Assembly (NCBI RefSeq): GCF_000499845.2
Contig: NC_023755.2
Location: 4,206,087 to 4,270,086, forward strand
DNA length: 64,000 nt
Reading direction: 5' to 3'
Origin: Phaseolus vulgaris
Taxonomy: Eukaryota; Streptophyta; Magnoliopsida; Fabales; Fabaceae
A program made the translations under genes and the position numbers. Positions 14,001-24,873 of the stretch are shown piece after piece (positions within the stretch are counted from its first letter, which is position 1; each line of letters opens with the position of its first letter). A model generated the notes under the pieces. The model did not search any database. It had not been told where the DNA came from and worked only from the letters and a program-made list of their open reading frames with translations.

Positions 14001-15084
14001 ACGATTTGATAAGTTCATGAAGGATCAGAAGTACAAGAGCAGCAAATATGGTTACTGTGTGTATTTGCGCAAACTTGAAGATGGTTCCTACATTTACTTA
14101 CTCTTATATGTTGATGATATGCTGATAGCAACAAAGAGCCAAGTTGAGATTGACAGGTTAAAGGCTCAGTTGAGTAAAGAGTTCGAGATGAAGGATTTGG
14201 GGGAAGCCAAGAAGATTCTCGGCATGGAGATAAACAGGGACAGAGAGAGGGGAAAACTTTGGCTGTCACAGAAGCAGTATTTGCAGAAGGTACTACAACG
14301 TTTTGGTATACACGAAGATACAAAACCTGTAAGTACCCCACTTGCTCCTCATTTGAAATTGAGTAGTCGTTTATCTCCGACAACTGATGAAGAACGAGAA
14401 TACATGGCGAAAGTCCCATATGCAAATGCAGTTGGAAGCTTGATGTATGCAATGGTGTGTACGAGACCAGATATTTCACAGGCTGTGAGTGTTGTTAGCA
14501 GGTACATGCATGATCCGGGCAAGGGTCATTAGCAAGCTGTGAGATGGATTCTACGGTACCTCTAAAATACCTTAGATGTTGGATTGACATTTGAGCAAGA
14601 TGAATCACTTGGTCAATGCATAGTTGGATATTGTGATTCTAATTATGCAGGTGATTTGGATAAGCGACGGTCTACAACTGACTATTTGTTCACTTTAGCA
14701 AAAGCGCCAGTCAGTTGGAAGTCTACCTTGCAGTCTACGATGGCTTTGTCTACGACAGAGGCAGAGTATATGGCGATTACAGAGGCTGTGAAGGAAGCAA
14801 TTTGGCTTCATGAGTTGCTTAAAGACTTGGGAGTTGGTCAGAAACAACTTGAGTTATATTCTGACTGTCAGAGTGCTATTCATTTAGCAAAGAATCAAGT
14901 CTTTCATGCACGGACGAAGCACATTGATGTTCTTTATCACTTTGTGCGTGAGATTCTCGAAGAAGAGGAGGTTGTTCTCCAGAAGATTCATACTACGGAG
15001 AATCCTGCAGATATGCTCACCAAGGTGGTTACAAGGACCAAGTTTGAACACTGTTTAGACTTGGTTAATATCTTGCACATTTAA
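11059..15084 (+). pseudogene. copia gag-pol polyprotein gene, interrupted by four in-frame stops
   Basis: One frame runs from the ATG at 11059 to the stop at 15082-15084 with no frameshift. Domains in order: UBN2-type gag (about residues 35-210), CCHC zinc knuckle CAFCHEKGHWKKDC (near residue 253), aspartic protease motif WILDSGCTYHM, GAG-pre-integrase LWHMRLGHAGEKSL, integrase core with HSDVWGP, RTDNGGEY and QQNGVSERMN, reverse transcriptase from about 13560 including YVDDMLIA, and RNase H with GYCDSNYAGD. Four stop codons interrupt the second half: TAA 13396-13398, TGA 13912-13914, TAG 14530-14532 and TAA 14563-14565. The first 779 codons are open. The element is therefore dead, and recently so. 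Confidence 0.96.
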
Positions 15085-15191
15085 AGTTGGTGCCCGGAGG
15101 CGCAAATTTGAAGCACTGCAAAGTTTGTTTTTGTTATATTTTGAGAAGATTTGTTTTAGGTGGGACTTGAAATTAAGCCAAGGTGGAGATT

Positions 15192-15510
15192 TGTTGATTT
15201 TGGCGTAATCCCAAGTCCCACATCGATGGGTTCATTGTTTGGGAAGGAGGTTTGAGGGTTATAAATTAAACGCTCCTCCTTCACTGTTATATATCCCAAT
15301 TTGTAATATCTTCTCCCATAATAATAAAAGTGAGCTGTTTTTGCTGTGCTCGGAGATTAGGATAAATTGGCCGAACTCCGTTAACAATTTTCTGGTGTGT
15401 TTTTTCCTCTTTATCTCTTTTATTATTCCGCTCTGTTTATTCAATATTATTTGTCGGGTAGCTCTGTTAGGGTTCTGTTTTAGTGGGGAAATTACCCGTT
15501 TTTCCCAACA
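15192..15510 (+). repeat. 3' LTR of the copia element
   Basis: 319 bp, same ends as the 5' LTR, preceded by the purine tract at about 15178-15191 and followed by the CCTGT target duplication. Short reading frames inside both LTRs are copies of each other and not genes. Confidence 0.95.
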
Positions 15511-15926
15511 CCTGTGAGTACTCTGAGAGGCCCAGATAGTACTTATGCTTGTTGGTGAGTGGTTGATGTGTTTGTATCCTTACTTCAATCTCCTTTCTTT
15601 ATTATTGTTGACGCTCGATCGACTAGGGGTACTTCGATTGCAGTTCAAGTCAGTGTTCTATTTCAAGTGTGTTATAGTGGGATATGAAAACTTACTTTCC
15701 CCCTTTATACAAGTGTGTCCTTCCTCGGTTGCTGTTGGGGATATTCTCCTTGACTCATTTAATGCTAATGATTCTTACTAATGACACTTCATAGCTACTA
15801 ATGGCAACCGTTACCTATTCAATGCTAGCGGTAACAACTAGTAAAAATAGTTATTTATTGTGCACTTTATGTTGTTATTTTACCTTGATCGTCGATCCTT
15901 GTCTCGTCCAGTACTGACTGGTACAA
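15511..15926. other. Block of left arm without counterpart in right arm
   Basis: About 415 bp between the copia element and the point where homology with the right arm resumes (GATATTCGAATGAGG at about 15927). Base composition is less AT-rich than its surroundings. The right arm has a different block of similar length here (24474-24873). No gene recognised. Confidence 0.7.
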
Positions 15927-16139
15927 TGATATTCGAATGAGGGAAGACGTATAATGGTGGCAATAAAGAACAAGGATTTTTTAAATTCAATAGCAAAATA
16001 GAAATGAAAGTTTAATTATGTTTTAATTTAAGTTTCTTAATTTTTATTATTTATATTTTTTAAACAATTGATGGATTTCTTAATCTTTTGATTATTTATA
16101 ATTTTTATTTTGTTTATAAATTATGTTAGGCATCACTAT

Positions 16140-18173
16140 TAGATCTTAGCATTGTAACTATGCAAGCACCCCAAGTCTCAACCATTATATGTCATCACAT
16201 GCAATACCAAAAATAAGATACAAAAAATATAGGGGACCAAACCAAACACATGTCAGACATAAAATAACATTCTCCAATGATACAACCTATCGAAATCTAA
16301 AGTCCTGTAAGATACACCTATCATGGAATATGTTTAGCCTCAAAGTAAGATGTAAATCATCAAACCAAAAGAATTCAAGTCCATTTTGAATACCTAAATT
16401 ACCAAAGATATCAACCATCAATTTCCTTCTCGAGAGATATTAGAAACTTTGAATTCAAAGGTCTTGCACTCTTTAATGCATTTAATCCATATTCCCTTAA
16501 GAAACCAATGAACAAGTTGAATGTTGGAGACGACTTAACAAACTAAGGAAGAATCACACTTTAACCAAATGTGTCTGAATCCATGAGCTAGAGAAATATC
16601 AATAATAAGAATAATGTCAGAGTAAAAATCAAATATTTTGATTAAATGCTTGAATAAAAAAGTTCAAAACATGATATGTTTCGACGGCCATAGGCAAGCT
16701 TCTTGTTAAGCATCAAATCATATAAGATGAAAGTGCTTCATTTATTAGACCACGTAGTAACTTGTTGCCTTTGCTTCATCTGATAAGAAAAAAAGCTTAA
16801 TCAGACAGTATGAACGTGGTCTTTAAGCTAACATTCTTCTTAAAAATCCTATAGGTTTATCTATGTTTGCAAAGAATGTCTTCATCTCACAAAAAGATCA
16901 CAAAAGCTCATATCAACATTATAAATATCTTGAAGATGCATCTAAAGTTGCTCCATGCCAACATGCATTTTAACACTTCTTATGTCAACCCTAGAAGGCT
17001 ATTTTGTATGATCTCTTACCTATGTCTACCTAGTCGCACTAGTTTTTTAGACGTTGCTTAACATTCAATGTTGTTGGAAACACATTTAATGCTTCTCATC
17101 ATTTGAATGTGGACAAATGATAGAAGAAAGAATATTATCTCTGAACACCCTCACAACGACTATAAAAGATGTGCAATGAGTTTTTTCCTCTCAAGCTCTA
17201 TATATAGAATATCATTTTGAAGAAGGAAGATTGACAACGATAATAACAACGACGAAAAGTCTTGCTACAAAAACACGCACAAGATCTTAAGCTTCCAAGT
17301 TTAATAGTTGTGTTCACTAGCAAGGATACTTAGTTTTACCTAAGAATGGTTGAGTTCAAAAGAATACTTGATTTTAGCAAAGAGTGGTTGGGTTTCAAAT
17401 AATACTTAGAGTTCTTATCCAAGAGTGATTGTGGTCCAAACAATACTCAAGATTTTTAGCCATAAGTGATAGAGTGTGAAATAATACTTGGGTTATTTAG
17501 CCAAGAGTGGCTGAGGATAAAGTAATACTCATTTTTTTTACTTCGCAACATTAGTTTGCTTAATGAAACGTGACCAGTTTGTCAAAAACTAAATGTAATA
17601 TGCGTTCTCAGACAAATTAGTGTAAAAACACTGTGTAAATCCTTCTTGTTTCTTATCTCTTTAGATGCATGTTATTTATCTGCAACTAATTTAGAAGGGG
17701 AGTCTTTGTAAAAGAATATTTTGGAAGAGCTTTTAGACAATGAACTGTTAAATTTGAAGTGGCGTTTGGCGCATTCCATTAGACACAATCTTTGTAAAAA
17801 AACCATTAACAAATCACTTGTCATACAAAGTTATCGTTTGACTATGTATTATCAAGTTATATTTAAAAAAAGTTTCAAAAAGTTTTTAAAATACAATTCA
17901 ACCCTATGTTCTTGTGTTTTACCTATTTTTCACAATTGGTATCAAAACTCAACCTCTAAAGGTTTTAGTGCCTCGGTGCGTCTAAAAGGAAGATCCAACG
18001 AAATGGCAAGGATGAAAAAGCAATTAATTGCAAAAGGAACATCTTTCTCTAGGTCATTAGTGTTTATAGGAGAAGATGACCCCTATTGGAAGGACAAGAT
18101 GGAAGTGTACAACAAGTCCATGAACTATTGGTTGTGGTCCATCATAACCAAAAGAGATACAAAGATGAATGTT
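16140..18173 (+). mobile_element. LTR retrotransposon remnant: LTR, primer-binding site, start of gag
   Basis: A probable LTR with a TATA box (CTATATATAGAA at about 17199) ends near 17934. It is followed by TGGTATCAAAACTC (17937-17950), which resembles the common primer-binding site complementary to initiator tRNA-Met. After it, a frame from about 18003 contains GEDDPYWKDKMEVYNKSMN, the start of a copia-type gag domain, and then breaks off at the inner edge of the palindrome. The LTR carries a minisatellite at 17322-17530. The 5' limit of the LTR is not clear. The same piece lies inverted at about 22480-24256. Confidence 0.75.
17322..17530 (+). repeat. Minisatellite of about 41 bp units inside the LTR
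   Basis: Five degenerate units of 38-41 bp, each starting AATACT or GATACT and containing a version of TTTAGCCAAGAGTGGTTG. An inverted copy lies at about 23090-23300, and a similar array appears at the right edge of the window near 63900-64000. Confidence 0.8.
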
Positions 18174-18176
18174 TAG
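18003..18176 (+). pseudogene. gag fragment of LTR retrotransposon, left arm
   Basis: The frame starting ATGGCAAGGATG reads about 57 codons. It contains LVFIGEDDPYWKDKMEVYN, resembling the conserved start of UBN2-type copia gag proteins (the pattern W-K-x-x-M). Homology to the right arm ends at CATAACCA, about 18150, after which the frame runs into unrelated DNA and stops. It is a truncated remnant. Confidence 0.75.
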
Positions 18177-18540
18177 AGGAAGATGATAAGTTTCATATTT
18201 CAGTAATATTTTATATTAAAAGGCAGACACTTCACTACAAAAAATCATATAAATAACGACAGTTTTAATATGACGGTTATTAAAAACTGTCATAATTATC
18301 AATATAATACGACACTTAAATAACCGTCATATTTCATATTCAAAATATGACATTTAAAACTGTCATTTTATAAAATATACAATGTTTTGATTTTTCATTT
18401 TTATTCCCTCCATCCTATTTACTTTATTTCCCTCCATTTTCATTTCCCCCGCTTATTTAAAATTTTGATTTTCCAAATTCTCGTTCTATCCTCTAAAATT
18501 TTCTAAAACCCTTTGAAACCCTATTCCAACGCTAGTTTAT

Positions 18541-18936
18541 AGAGGGCAGAACTCCTTCATCGTTGCGTGATGCTGGTTCCGGTCATAAGATGGAGCAATG
18601 AACCCTTCCAAATACTTCACAAAGCTCCTGTTGTCGACAACGATCAAAGCCCGCTCAAACTGTCTCATTTCTAATGCGTTGATTTTGATGTAGGTGGAGA
18701 TCTGCATCGGACCTTCTGGAGGGTTTTGCGGTGGGTGGTGGCGATGGACGCTATCGAGGACGGCGTCGACGATAATGTTGGCGAGACGCTTTTGTTTGTT
18801 GAGAGGGATGTTAGGCTTGTCGAAGTAGCGGAGGAGGTCATCAGGATCGGCGTCGTCGAGGGACTGCAGAGAGGGTTTAAATTTATTGGAGCCGCAGTTG
18901 CACTCATCTTCTCTTGTAATTCAATCCCTAACTTCT
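18541..18936 (-). pseudogene. Captured GC-rich reading frame of unknown origin inside CACTA element
   Basis: On the minus strand one frame stays open for about 125 codons (roughly 18925 down to 18542). It reads ..LQSLDDADPDDLLRYFDK.. then ..PLNKQKRLANIIVDAVLDS.. then ..FERALIVVDNRSFVKYLEG... GC content is visibly higher than the surrounding DNA, and the composition looks like real protein: charged and hydrophobic residues in alternation. An in-frame stop lies just upstream and no ATG starts it cleanly, so it looks like an exon fragment of a host gene or of a transposon protein. I do not recognise the family. A 104-codon frame on the same strand is probably a shadow. Confidence 0.55.
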
Positions 18937-19399
18937 CAATTAGATTTGTGTTTGGAATAGTTACATGATGTCTTTCGAGTTTCAATTTTTTAGGAACTTT
19001 TGTTGTTCTATGCTTAATTTGATCCTTGCATGAAAGAGAAAAAAGGTAAACAATATATGTTATGATTGGTTGATTCAGTTGTTTTTTTGTAGTTTATGTG
19101 GTTCAATTGTTTTGTTGGATTCAATTGCGTAACTTCAAATCGTAGATTTAGTTTCTCATAGATATAGGTTGATGTTGATACTGGATAGTTTTTGGTTATT
19201 CATTGCTTTGTTTGGGTTTCGATGGACAAAATTAGTTTGTTGAAATTTCTTCACTCTGTTTTGATTCTTGAAATTGCTTGGCAGAAGAGCTTGAATAGTT
19301 GTGTATTTAAACATAGAAAGAGGGATTGTGAGAATTTTTGTTAGCTCTTCATTCTCTGATTTATCTTACTAAGAGTTGTTTGAAATGATAGAGGAAGGT

Positions 19400-19447
19400 A
19401 TGGGAGCTGCCTATGGCACAACAAAGAGTGGTGTGGGCATGGCTTCG
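19400..19447 (+). pseudogene. Captured fragment of V-type H+-ATPase subunit c (proteolipid) gene
   Basis: Reads MGAAYGTTKSGVGMAS. This is very close to the conserved first-helix motif MGAAYGTAKSGVGVAS of the V-ATPase 16-kDa proteolipid, which builds the proton-conducting ring of the vacuolar ATPase. Similarity stops after about 16 codons, and the frame continues into unrelated sequence. It lies inside the CACTA element, far from any other part of such a gene, so it is a captured exon piece and not a gene. The match is recognised from memory of the family, over a short stretch. Confidence 0.7.
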
Positions 19448-20984
19448 ACGGAGCATATTCTCTCTATATTAATTGTATCTTGCTGCACTCATTCTCCTTT
19501 TATCAATTATAGATGTGTGAACTGAGATATTCAGAAGTGACAAACATATACTGTAGAATTGTGGATTGCAACTTAATGTTATTGAATTGATTTGCACGTT
19601 ATCCGTTTTTCCAACTTGTAAATGTAATTTATTACTAATCATTGATTGTGTTTATCTTTGATTAAAAATATTTTGTTCTAGAATGTAGATTTATAATTTT
19701 ACTCCTCTTTTAAATTTCTGCTCTATGCACGCAGTTTCTAGGAGTTTGAGATTTATTGGAAGAACTTGAGAGAGGTGAAAAGGGAATTGGAGATGAACCG
19801 TTAGCTATGGAATGGATGATGTTGATGATATATACATGCAGTCTGCTTCTACACTTCAAAGCCAAGTTACTTACTTTTCTCTATCTTGCTGCTTGTATGA
19901 GCAGTTTCATTAATTTTATTTCATCTACTTTTTTATAATGAAGGGCTTGTACTATAACTCTAAAAAATGTTAAAGAGGGACAAAATTAAACTCTTGGAAC
20001 AATTTTAATAATTTTCTTAATATTTAAGATGTTAAAAGCATTAAAAAATATTTCTACTTTTCAAGTACATTAGCATGCAATATTTCAGCTTTAGCAGTAG
20101 CATACAAAGACGAAGATGAATAATCAAACAAAAAGAAATAAACGGTACACTATATACCTTAAGATGTAATCACAACTTTTCTTAAACTTATCTTATCACT
20201 CTATCATTTATTTTTCTTTTTTACATAGAGGTTATATTTTCAGTAGGATAAAGTGTAAAAATCTTAAGTCAATTAAAATATGATAAAATAATAATATATT
20301 ATAAAATTTTATTTTATAAATTGATTTTGTGTTACTCAAGGTTTAAGTTACAAGATTAATGTTTCATTGTTTTTCTCTTTTTTTTTTTGTAATTTCTATT
20401 ATAATATAATTTAAAGAATAATCTCCTTGGCATTGTGACTGAAGTCAATTATTCACGATTTAGAATTATTGCATGGTTATTTCTTGGTGTGAGTGAGTCC
20501 ACCGTCGAATTGGTTTTCATTTTTCTCTATATATTTGCCAAATTTAATACTTATGGGGCCATTTGTTTTTTTTTGGTTTAGAACAATTCCATTTCAGTCT
20601 ATGATGATTTGATGCGACACTCAATCTTGAAATAATACATGTAGGGTCCACGTTTTTATTGCACATAAATTACTATTTAGTGCCTATTTGTAAATTGAAA
20701 TTTTAAGTGAAAATATGAATTTTGTTTCACATTAATAAAAATTATAGGTTAAGAATATACAAGTGTGCATGTCATTATTCATTTAGGTACTGTCTTACCA
20801 TCTACAATTATGTTAAAATTGCTATTTGATTTTTCTTTGTAAGTTGAAATTGGTGAATTGTAAATCTGGATTGTTTTGACTATTTGTATACTATGAGCTA
20901 TTAATATATTTAAATATTTATTGGTGTCTTTTATTTGATAATTATAAACATACAAATTCATTAACTAAAAATTATTTATTTCAG

Positions 20985-21058
20985 GTATCAATTATGAAGA
21001 TGGTGCTCCATCACCTAATCATGTAATAGGATCAAGTGCTGGAAGCAAAACTGATTAG
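20985..21058 (+). other. Possible terminal exon within CACTA element
   Basis: After a good acceptor (TTTATTTCAG ending 20984) the frame reads INYEDGAPSPNHVIGSSAGS, then KTD and a stop at 21056-21058. It could be the last exon of a transposon-encoded or captured gene. No family is recognised and the upstream exons are not clear. Confidence 0.35.
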
Positions 21059-22479
21059 GGATGTGTGTTTTAATTTTAAACTTAATTAGGGATGTATGAA
21101 CTTTTTATGTGTTTTAATTTTCAATTACATATAAACTTTTGAACATTATTATGTGTGTTTTAATTTTAATGAAATGAATAGATGATTATAACTTTATACA
21201 ATATTTTATTTTATTATGAAAAAGTGGTAGTTAAATTTTATAATTGTATAAAACAGCTTATAAAAAAATTATAAAAATGTGGTGGTTAAATTTTATTTAT
21301 TCAGAATTAAAATTACGTCAGTTAAAAACGTCACTACTTATGTATATTATGACGCCAGAATCTTATTTAATGAATGTAAATTGCGACAGTCATAACTAAC
21401 ACTACTTACGTATATTATAGTGTCAGAATCTTCTTCAATGAATGTAAATTGCGACAGTTATAACTGACACTACTTACATATAAAAACTGTCACTATTTAC
21501 ACTATGTTTAAAGTGACGGGTGTTGCGGCGGGTAGAGTAAAACCGCCACATTAAACTTTGTGGCGGCCAGTTCTATGACGGTTTGGGAAACCGCCACAAG
21601 CGTATATTGTGGCGGTTATAACCGCCAGTTTATACGAAAATAACCGTCACAATATACACTTTTTTTTGTAGTGCTTATAGATGTTTATTGATAAAATAAC
21701 TATAATTCAACCCCTAATTTATGGATTTAAACTTTTTTTACATATTTTGTGATTTTAATATAAATAAGAACAATTTATTCCCAAAATTGTGTTAATTTCA
21801 TGATTCTATGGGAAAATAGAGATGAAAGGGCTAAAAGAGAATAAACAAGATGGAAAGGGAAAGTTGAAACATTCAAAACTCGCCCAGACGAGTTCACTCT
21901 AGAGAAGTTGGACTTTTTCTCGTTAAACTCGCCAAAGCAAGTAATAACTCACCTAAGTGCGAAGTCACTTATCCCAAACCTAACTAGGTTAAATATGAAC
22001 CCTAGAATTTTTTTTGGAGAATAGAAAGAGATAGAAAACCCTAGAGGAGGTAGCCATCAAGGAGAAACATTTTGGATATTCTTTTCTTGCTTTCCATCCT
22101 TGTAATGGACAACATGAGTGGCTAATTCTTCCCTTTGGGATTGAGAGTTATTTGTTCAAACTCTTATGTATTTAGGTGATATTTATCTATAATATTTTTG
22201 TTCTTGATTGATGATTGATATTATCATTTTATTCTCAAAACTTGAATTATTCATGATTTTGATCCTTAGATTTGACTGGAAAGTATTTCTAAGAATCTAA
22301 CCTACATGATAATACTTAACATATTTGAATGCTAGGAATAGATTTGAAATGTTAATTGCTTTATAACATTTATTCGTAATGATAAGGAGCTTTATAAATA
22401 TGTGAGGAATCGATATTTAGGAGACTCTCTTAATAATTTTGTATGTGAGAAATCGATATGAATTAATATGGTTATGATG

Positions 22480-24256
22480 GACCATAACCAATAGTTCATG
22501 GAATTGTTGTACACCTCCATCTTGTCCTTCCAATATGGGTCATCTTCTCCTAGAAACACTAACGACCTAGAGAGAGATGTTCCCTTTGCAATTAATTGCT
22601 TTTTCATCCTTGCCATGTCGTTGGATCTTCCTTTTAGACATGTGGAGGCACTAAAACCTTTAGAGATTGAGTTTTAATACCAACTGTGAAAAATAGGTAA
22701 AACACAAGAACAAAGGGTTGAATTGTATTTTTAATTTTTTTTTTTGAAACTTTTTGTAAATATCATATGATAATACATAGTCAAACGATAATTTTGTATA
22801 ACAAGTGATTTGTTAATGGTTTTTTACAAAGATTGTGTCTAATGGAATGTGTCAAATGCCACTTCAAATTTAACATTTCATTGTCTAAAAGGTCTTCCAA
22901 AATATTCTTTTGCAAAGACTCCCCTTCTAAAATTAGTTGTAGATAAATAACATGCATCTAAAGAGATAAGGGACAAGAAAGATTTACACAGTGTTTTTAC
23001 ACTAATTCGTCTGAGAACGCATATTACATCTAGTTTTTGACAAACTGGTCACGTTTCATTAAGCAAACTAATGCTACAAAGTAAAAAAATGAGTATTATT
23101 TTATCCTCGGCCACTCTTGGCTAAATAACCCAAGTTTTATTATACACTTTATCATTTATGGCTAAAAATCTTGAGTATTGTTTGGACCACAATCACTCTT
23201 GGATAAGAACTCTAAGTATCATTTGAAACTCAACCACTCTTTGCTAAAATCGAGTATTCTTTTGAACTCCACCATTCTTAGGTAAAACTAAGTATTCTTG
23301 CTAGTGAACACAACTATTAAACTTGGAAGCTTAAGATCTTGTGCATGTTCTTGTAGCAAGACTTTTCATCGTTGTTATTATCGTTGTCAATCTTCCTTCT
23401 TCAAAATAATATTCTATATATAGAGCTTGAGAGGAGAAAAATCCATTGCACATCTTTTATAGTCGTTGTGAGGGTGTTCAAAGATAATATTCTTTCTTCT
23501 ATCATTTGTCTGCGTTCAAATGATGAGAAACATTAAATGTGTTTCCAACAACATTGAATGCTAAGCAATGTCTGAAAAACTAGTGCGACTAGGTAGACAT
23601 AGGTAAGAGATTGTACGAAATAGCCTTCTAGGATTGACATAAGAAGTGTCAAAAAGCATGTTGGCACAAAGCAACTTTAGATTCATCTTCAAGATATGTA
23701 TGATGTTGATACGAGCTTTTGTGATCTTCTTGTGAGATGAAGACATTCTCTGCAAACATAGATAAACCTATAAGATATTTAAGAAGAATGTTAGCTTAAA
23801 GACTATGTTCATACTGTCTGATTAAGCTTTTTTTCTTATAAGATGAAGCAAAGGCAGCAAGATACTACATGGTCTGATATTTCTCTAGCTCATGGATTCA
23901 TACACATTTGGTTCAAGTGTGATTCTTCTTTAGTTTGTTAAGTCTTCTCCAACATTCAACTTGTTCATTGGTCTCTTAAGGGAAGATGGATTAAATGCAT
24001 TAAAGAGTGCAAGACCTTTGAATTCAAAGTTTCTAATATCTCTAGAGAAGGAAATAGATGTGTGATAGGTATATCTTTTAGGACTTTAGATTTCGATAGG
24101 TTGTATCATTGGAGAATATTATTTTATGTTTGATATGTTTGATTTGGTCCCCTATATTTTTTATATCTTATTTTTCTCTTTTATGGTATTGCATGTGATG
24201 ACATATAATGGTTCAGCCTTGAGGTGCCTGCATAGTTACAATGCTAAGATCTAGTA
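22480..24256 (-). mobile_element. Inverted copy of the LTR/gag retrotransposon remnant
   Basis: On the minus strand: LTR from about 24256 to 22690 with TATA box and minisatellite, the primer-binding-like site near 22680, and a gag frame from 22616 reading LVFLGEDDPYWKDKMEVYNN. It mirrors 16140-18173 with scattered substitutions. Confidence 0.75.
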
Positions 24257-24473
24257 GTGATGCATAACAAAATTTTATAAATAAAATAAAAATTATAAAT
24301 AATCAAAAGATTAAGAAATCCATCAATTGTTTAAAAAATATAAATAATAAAAATTAAGAAACTTAAATTAAAACATAATTAAGCTTTCATTTCTATTTTG
24401 CTTTTGAATTTAAAAAATCCTTGTTCTTTATTGCCATTATTATACATCTTCCCTCATTCGAATATTATCAAAT

Positions 24474-24873
24474 GAACAATTTATATATGCATGACTTTCC
24501 AACCTCGCAAATTACAAATCCAACAAATACTAACATTCACCTGAAGTTTAACCTCAAAGACATGATAATGTTGAATAGTAATAATGATAAATGCAAATAC
24601 AAATAAATAATAATAAAGAGTAAAAAAAAAACTTTATGTCCATATGACTTACAAAGCATCATTAAGTTATTCATCACATCTCTTTCTCTAATAATCAATT
24701 TAACAATTAAGTTTAGATTTTACATCATAAAGTTATATCTAACTTTATTCTAACAACATAAGTTGCAACCACCAAATTGCATTGTGAAAACATCAAAAAT
24801 ACAAAAAAAAAGGGTTGAACTGTGATTTTAATAAATTTAAAAACCTTTCGCAAACATCACTATTATAAATAGA
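24474..24873. other. Block of right arm without counterpart in left arm
   Basis: About 400 bp replacing the 415 bp at 15516-15926. Read on the minus strand its far end (AAAATCACAGTTCAACCC followed by a T run) resembles the end region of the LTR family at 17880-17934, so it may contain part of another retrotransposon. No gene recognised. Confidence 0.55.

Larger units (their letters stand above)
10661..15510 (+). mobile_element. Ty1/copia LTR retrotransposon, full length, 4850 bp
   Basis: Two 319-bp LTRs (10661-10979 and 15192-15510) start TGTTGATT and end CCAACA. The element is flanked by a perfect 5-bp target duplication CCTGT (10656-10660 and 15511-15515). A primer-binding site resembling the initiator tRNA-Met type (GTGATATCAAGAGTC) follows the 5' LTR at about 10981, and a purine tract AAGGTGGAGAT precedes the 3' LTR. 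The gene order gag, protease, integrase, reverse transcriptase, RNase H is that of copia. It sits only in the left arm of the palindrome, so it probably inserted after the duplication. Hand alignment of the LTRs gives 10 substitutions in 319 bp, no indels. Confidence 0.97.
7192..18150 (+). repeat. Left arm (P) of inverted duplication 1
   Basis: Sequence from inside citrate synthase intron 3 (about 7192), through exons 3-1, promoter and upstream flank, to an LTR-retrotransposon gag fragment (about 18150) reappears in reverse orientation at 22473-28769. Removing the copia insertion at 10661-15510 brings the arm to about 6.1 kb, close to the 6.3 kb of the right arm. A hand comparison of 240 bp in the gene part gave 5 differences. 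Homology stops on the gene side at GAGAGATAATG (minus strand) and on the inner side at CATAACCA. One internal block (15516-15926) has no match in the other arm. Confidence 0.9.
18233..21673. mobile_element. CACTA (En/Spm-type) transposon, non-autonomous, 3441 bp
   Basis: Ends are CACTACAAAAAA at 18233 and its complement TTTTTTGTAGTG ending at 21673, flanked by the 3-bp target duplication CTT (18230-18232 and 21674-21676). The subterminal 200-400 bp at both ends are packed with short motifs such as TGACGGTTAT, AACTGTCATA and ACCGCCAC in both directions, as expected for transposase binding in this superfamily. There is no long transposase frame. The interior carries GC-rich captured sequence (18541-18936) and a V-ATPase subunit c piece (19400-19447), so this is a gene-capturing (Pack-type) CACTA element. 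Confidence 0.95.
18188..22470 (+). repeat. Dispersed repeat copy, split by the CACTA element
   Basis: The pieces 18188-18232 and 21677-22470 together match 47442-48150, sharing for example GGAGGTAGCC, TCAAGGAGAAACATT, CTTTGGGATTGA and GATATTTATCTATAATATTTT. The type is unknown; an LTR of a gypsy element is possible. Together with the CACTA insertion it forms the spacer of palindrome 1. Confidence 0.7.
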
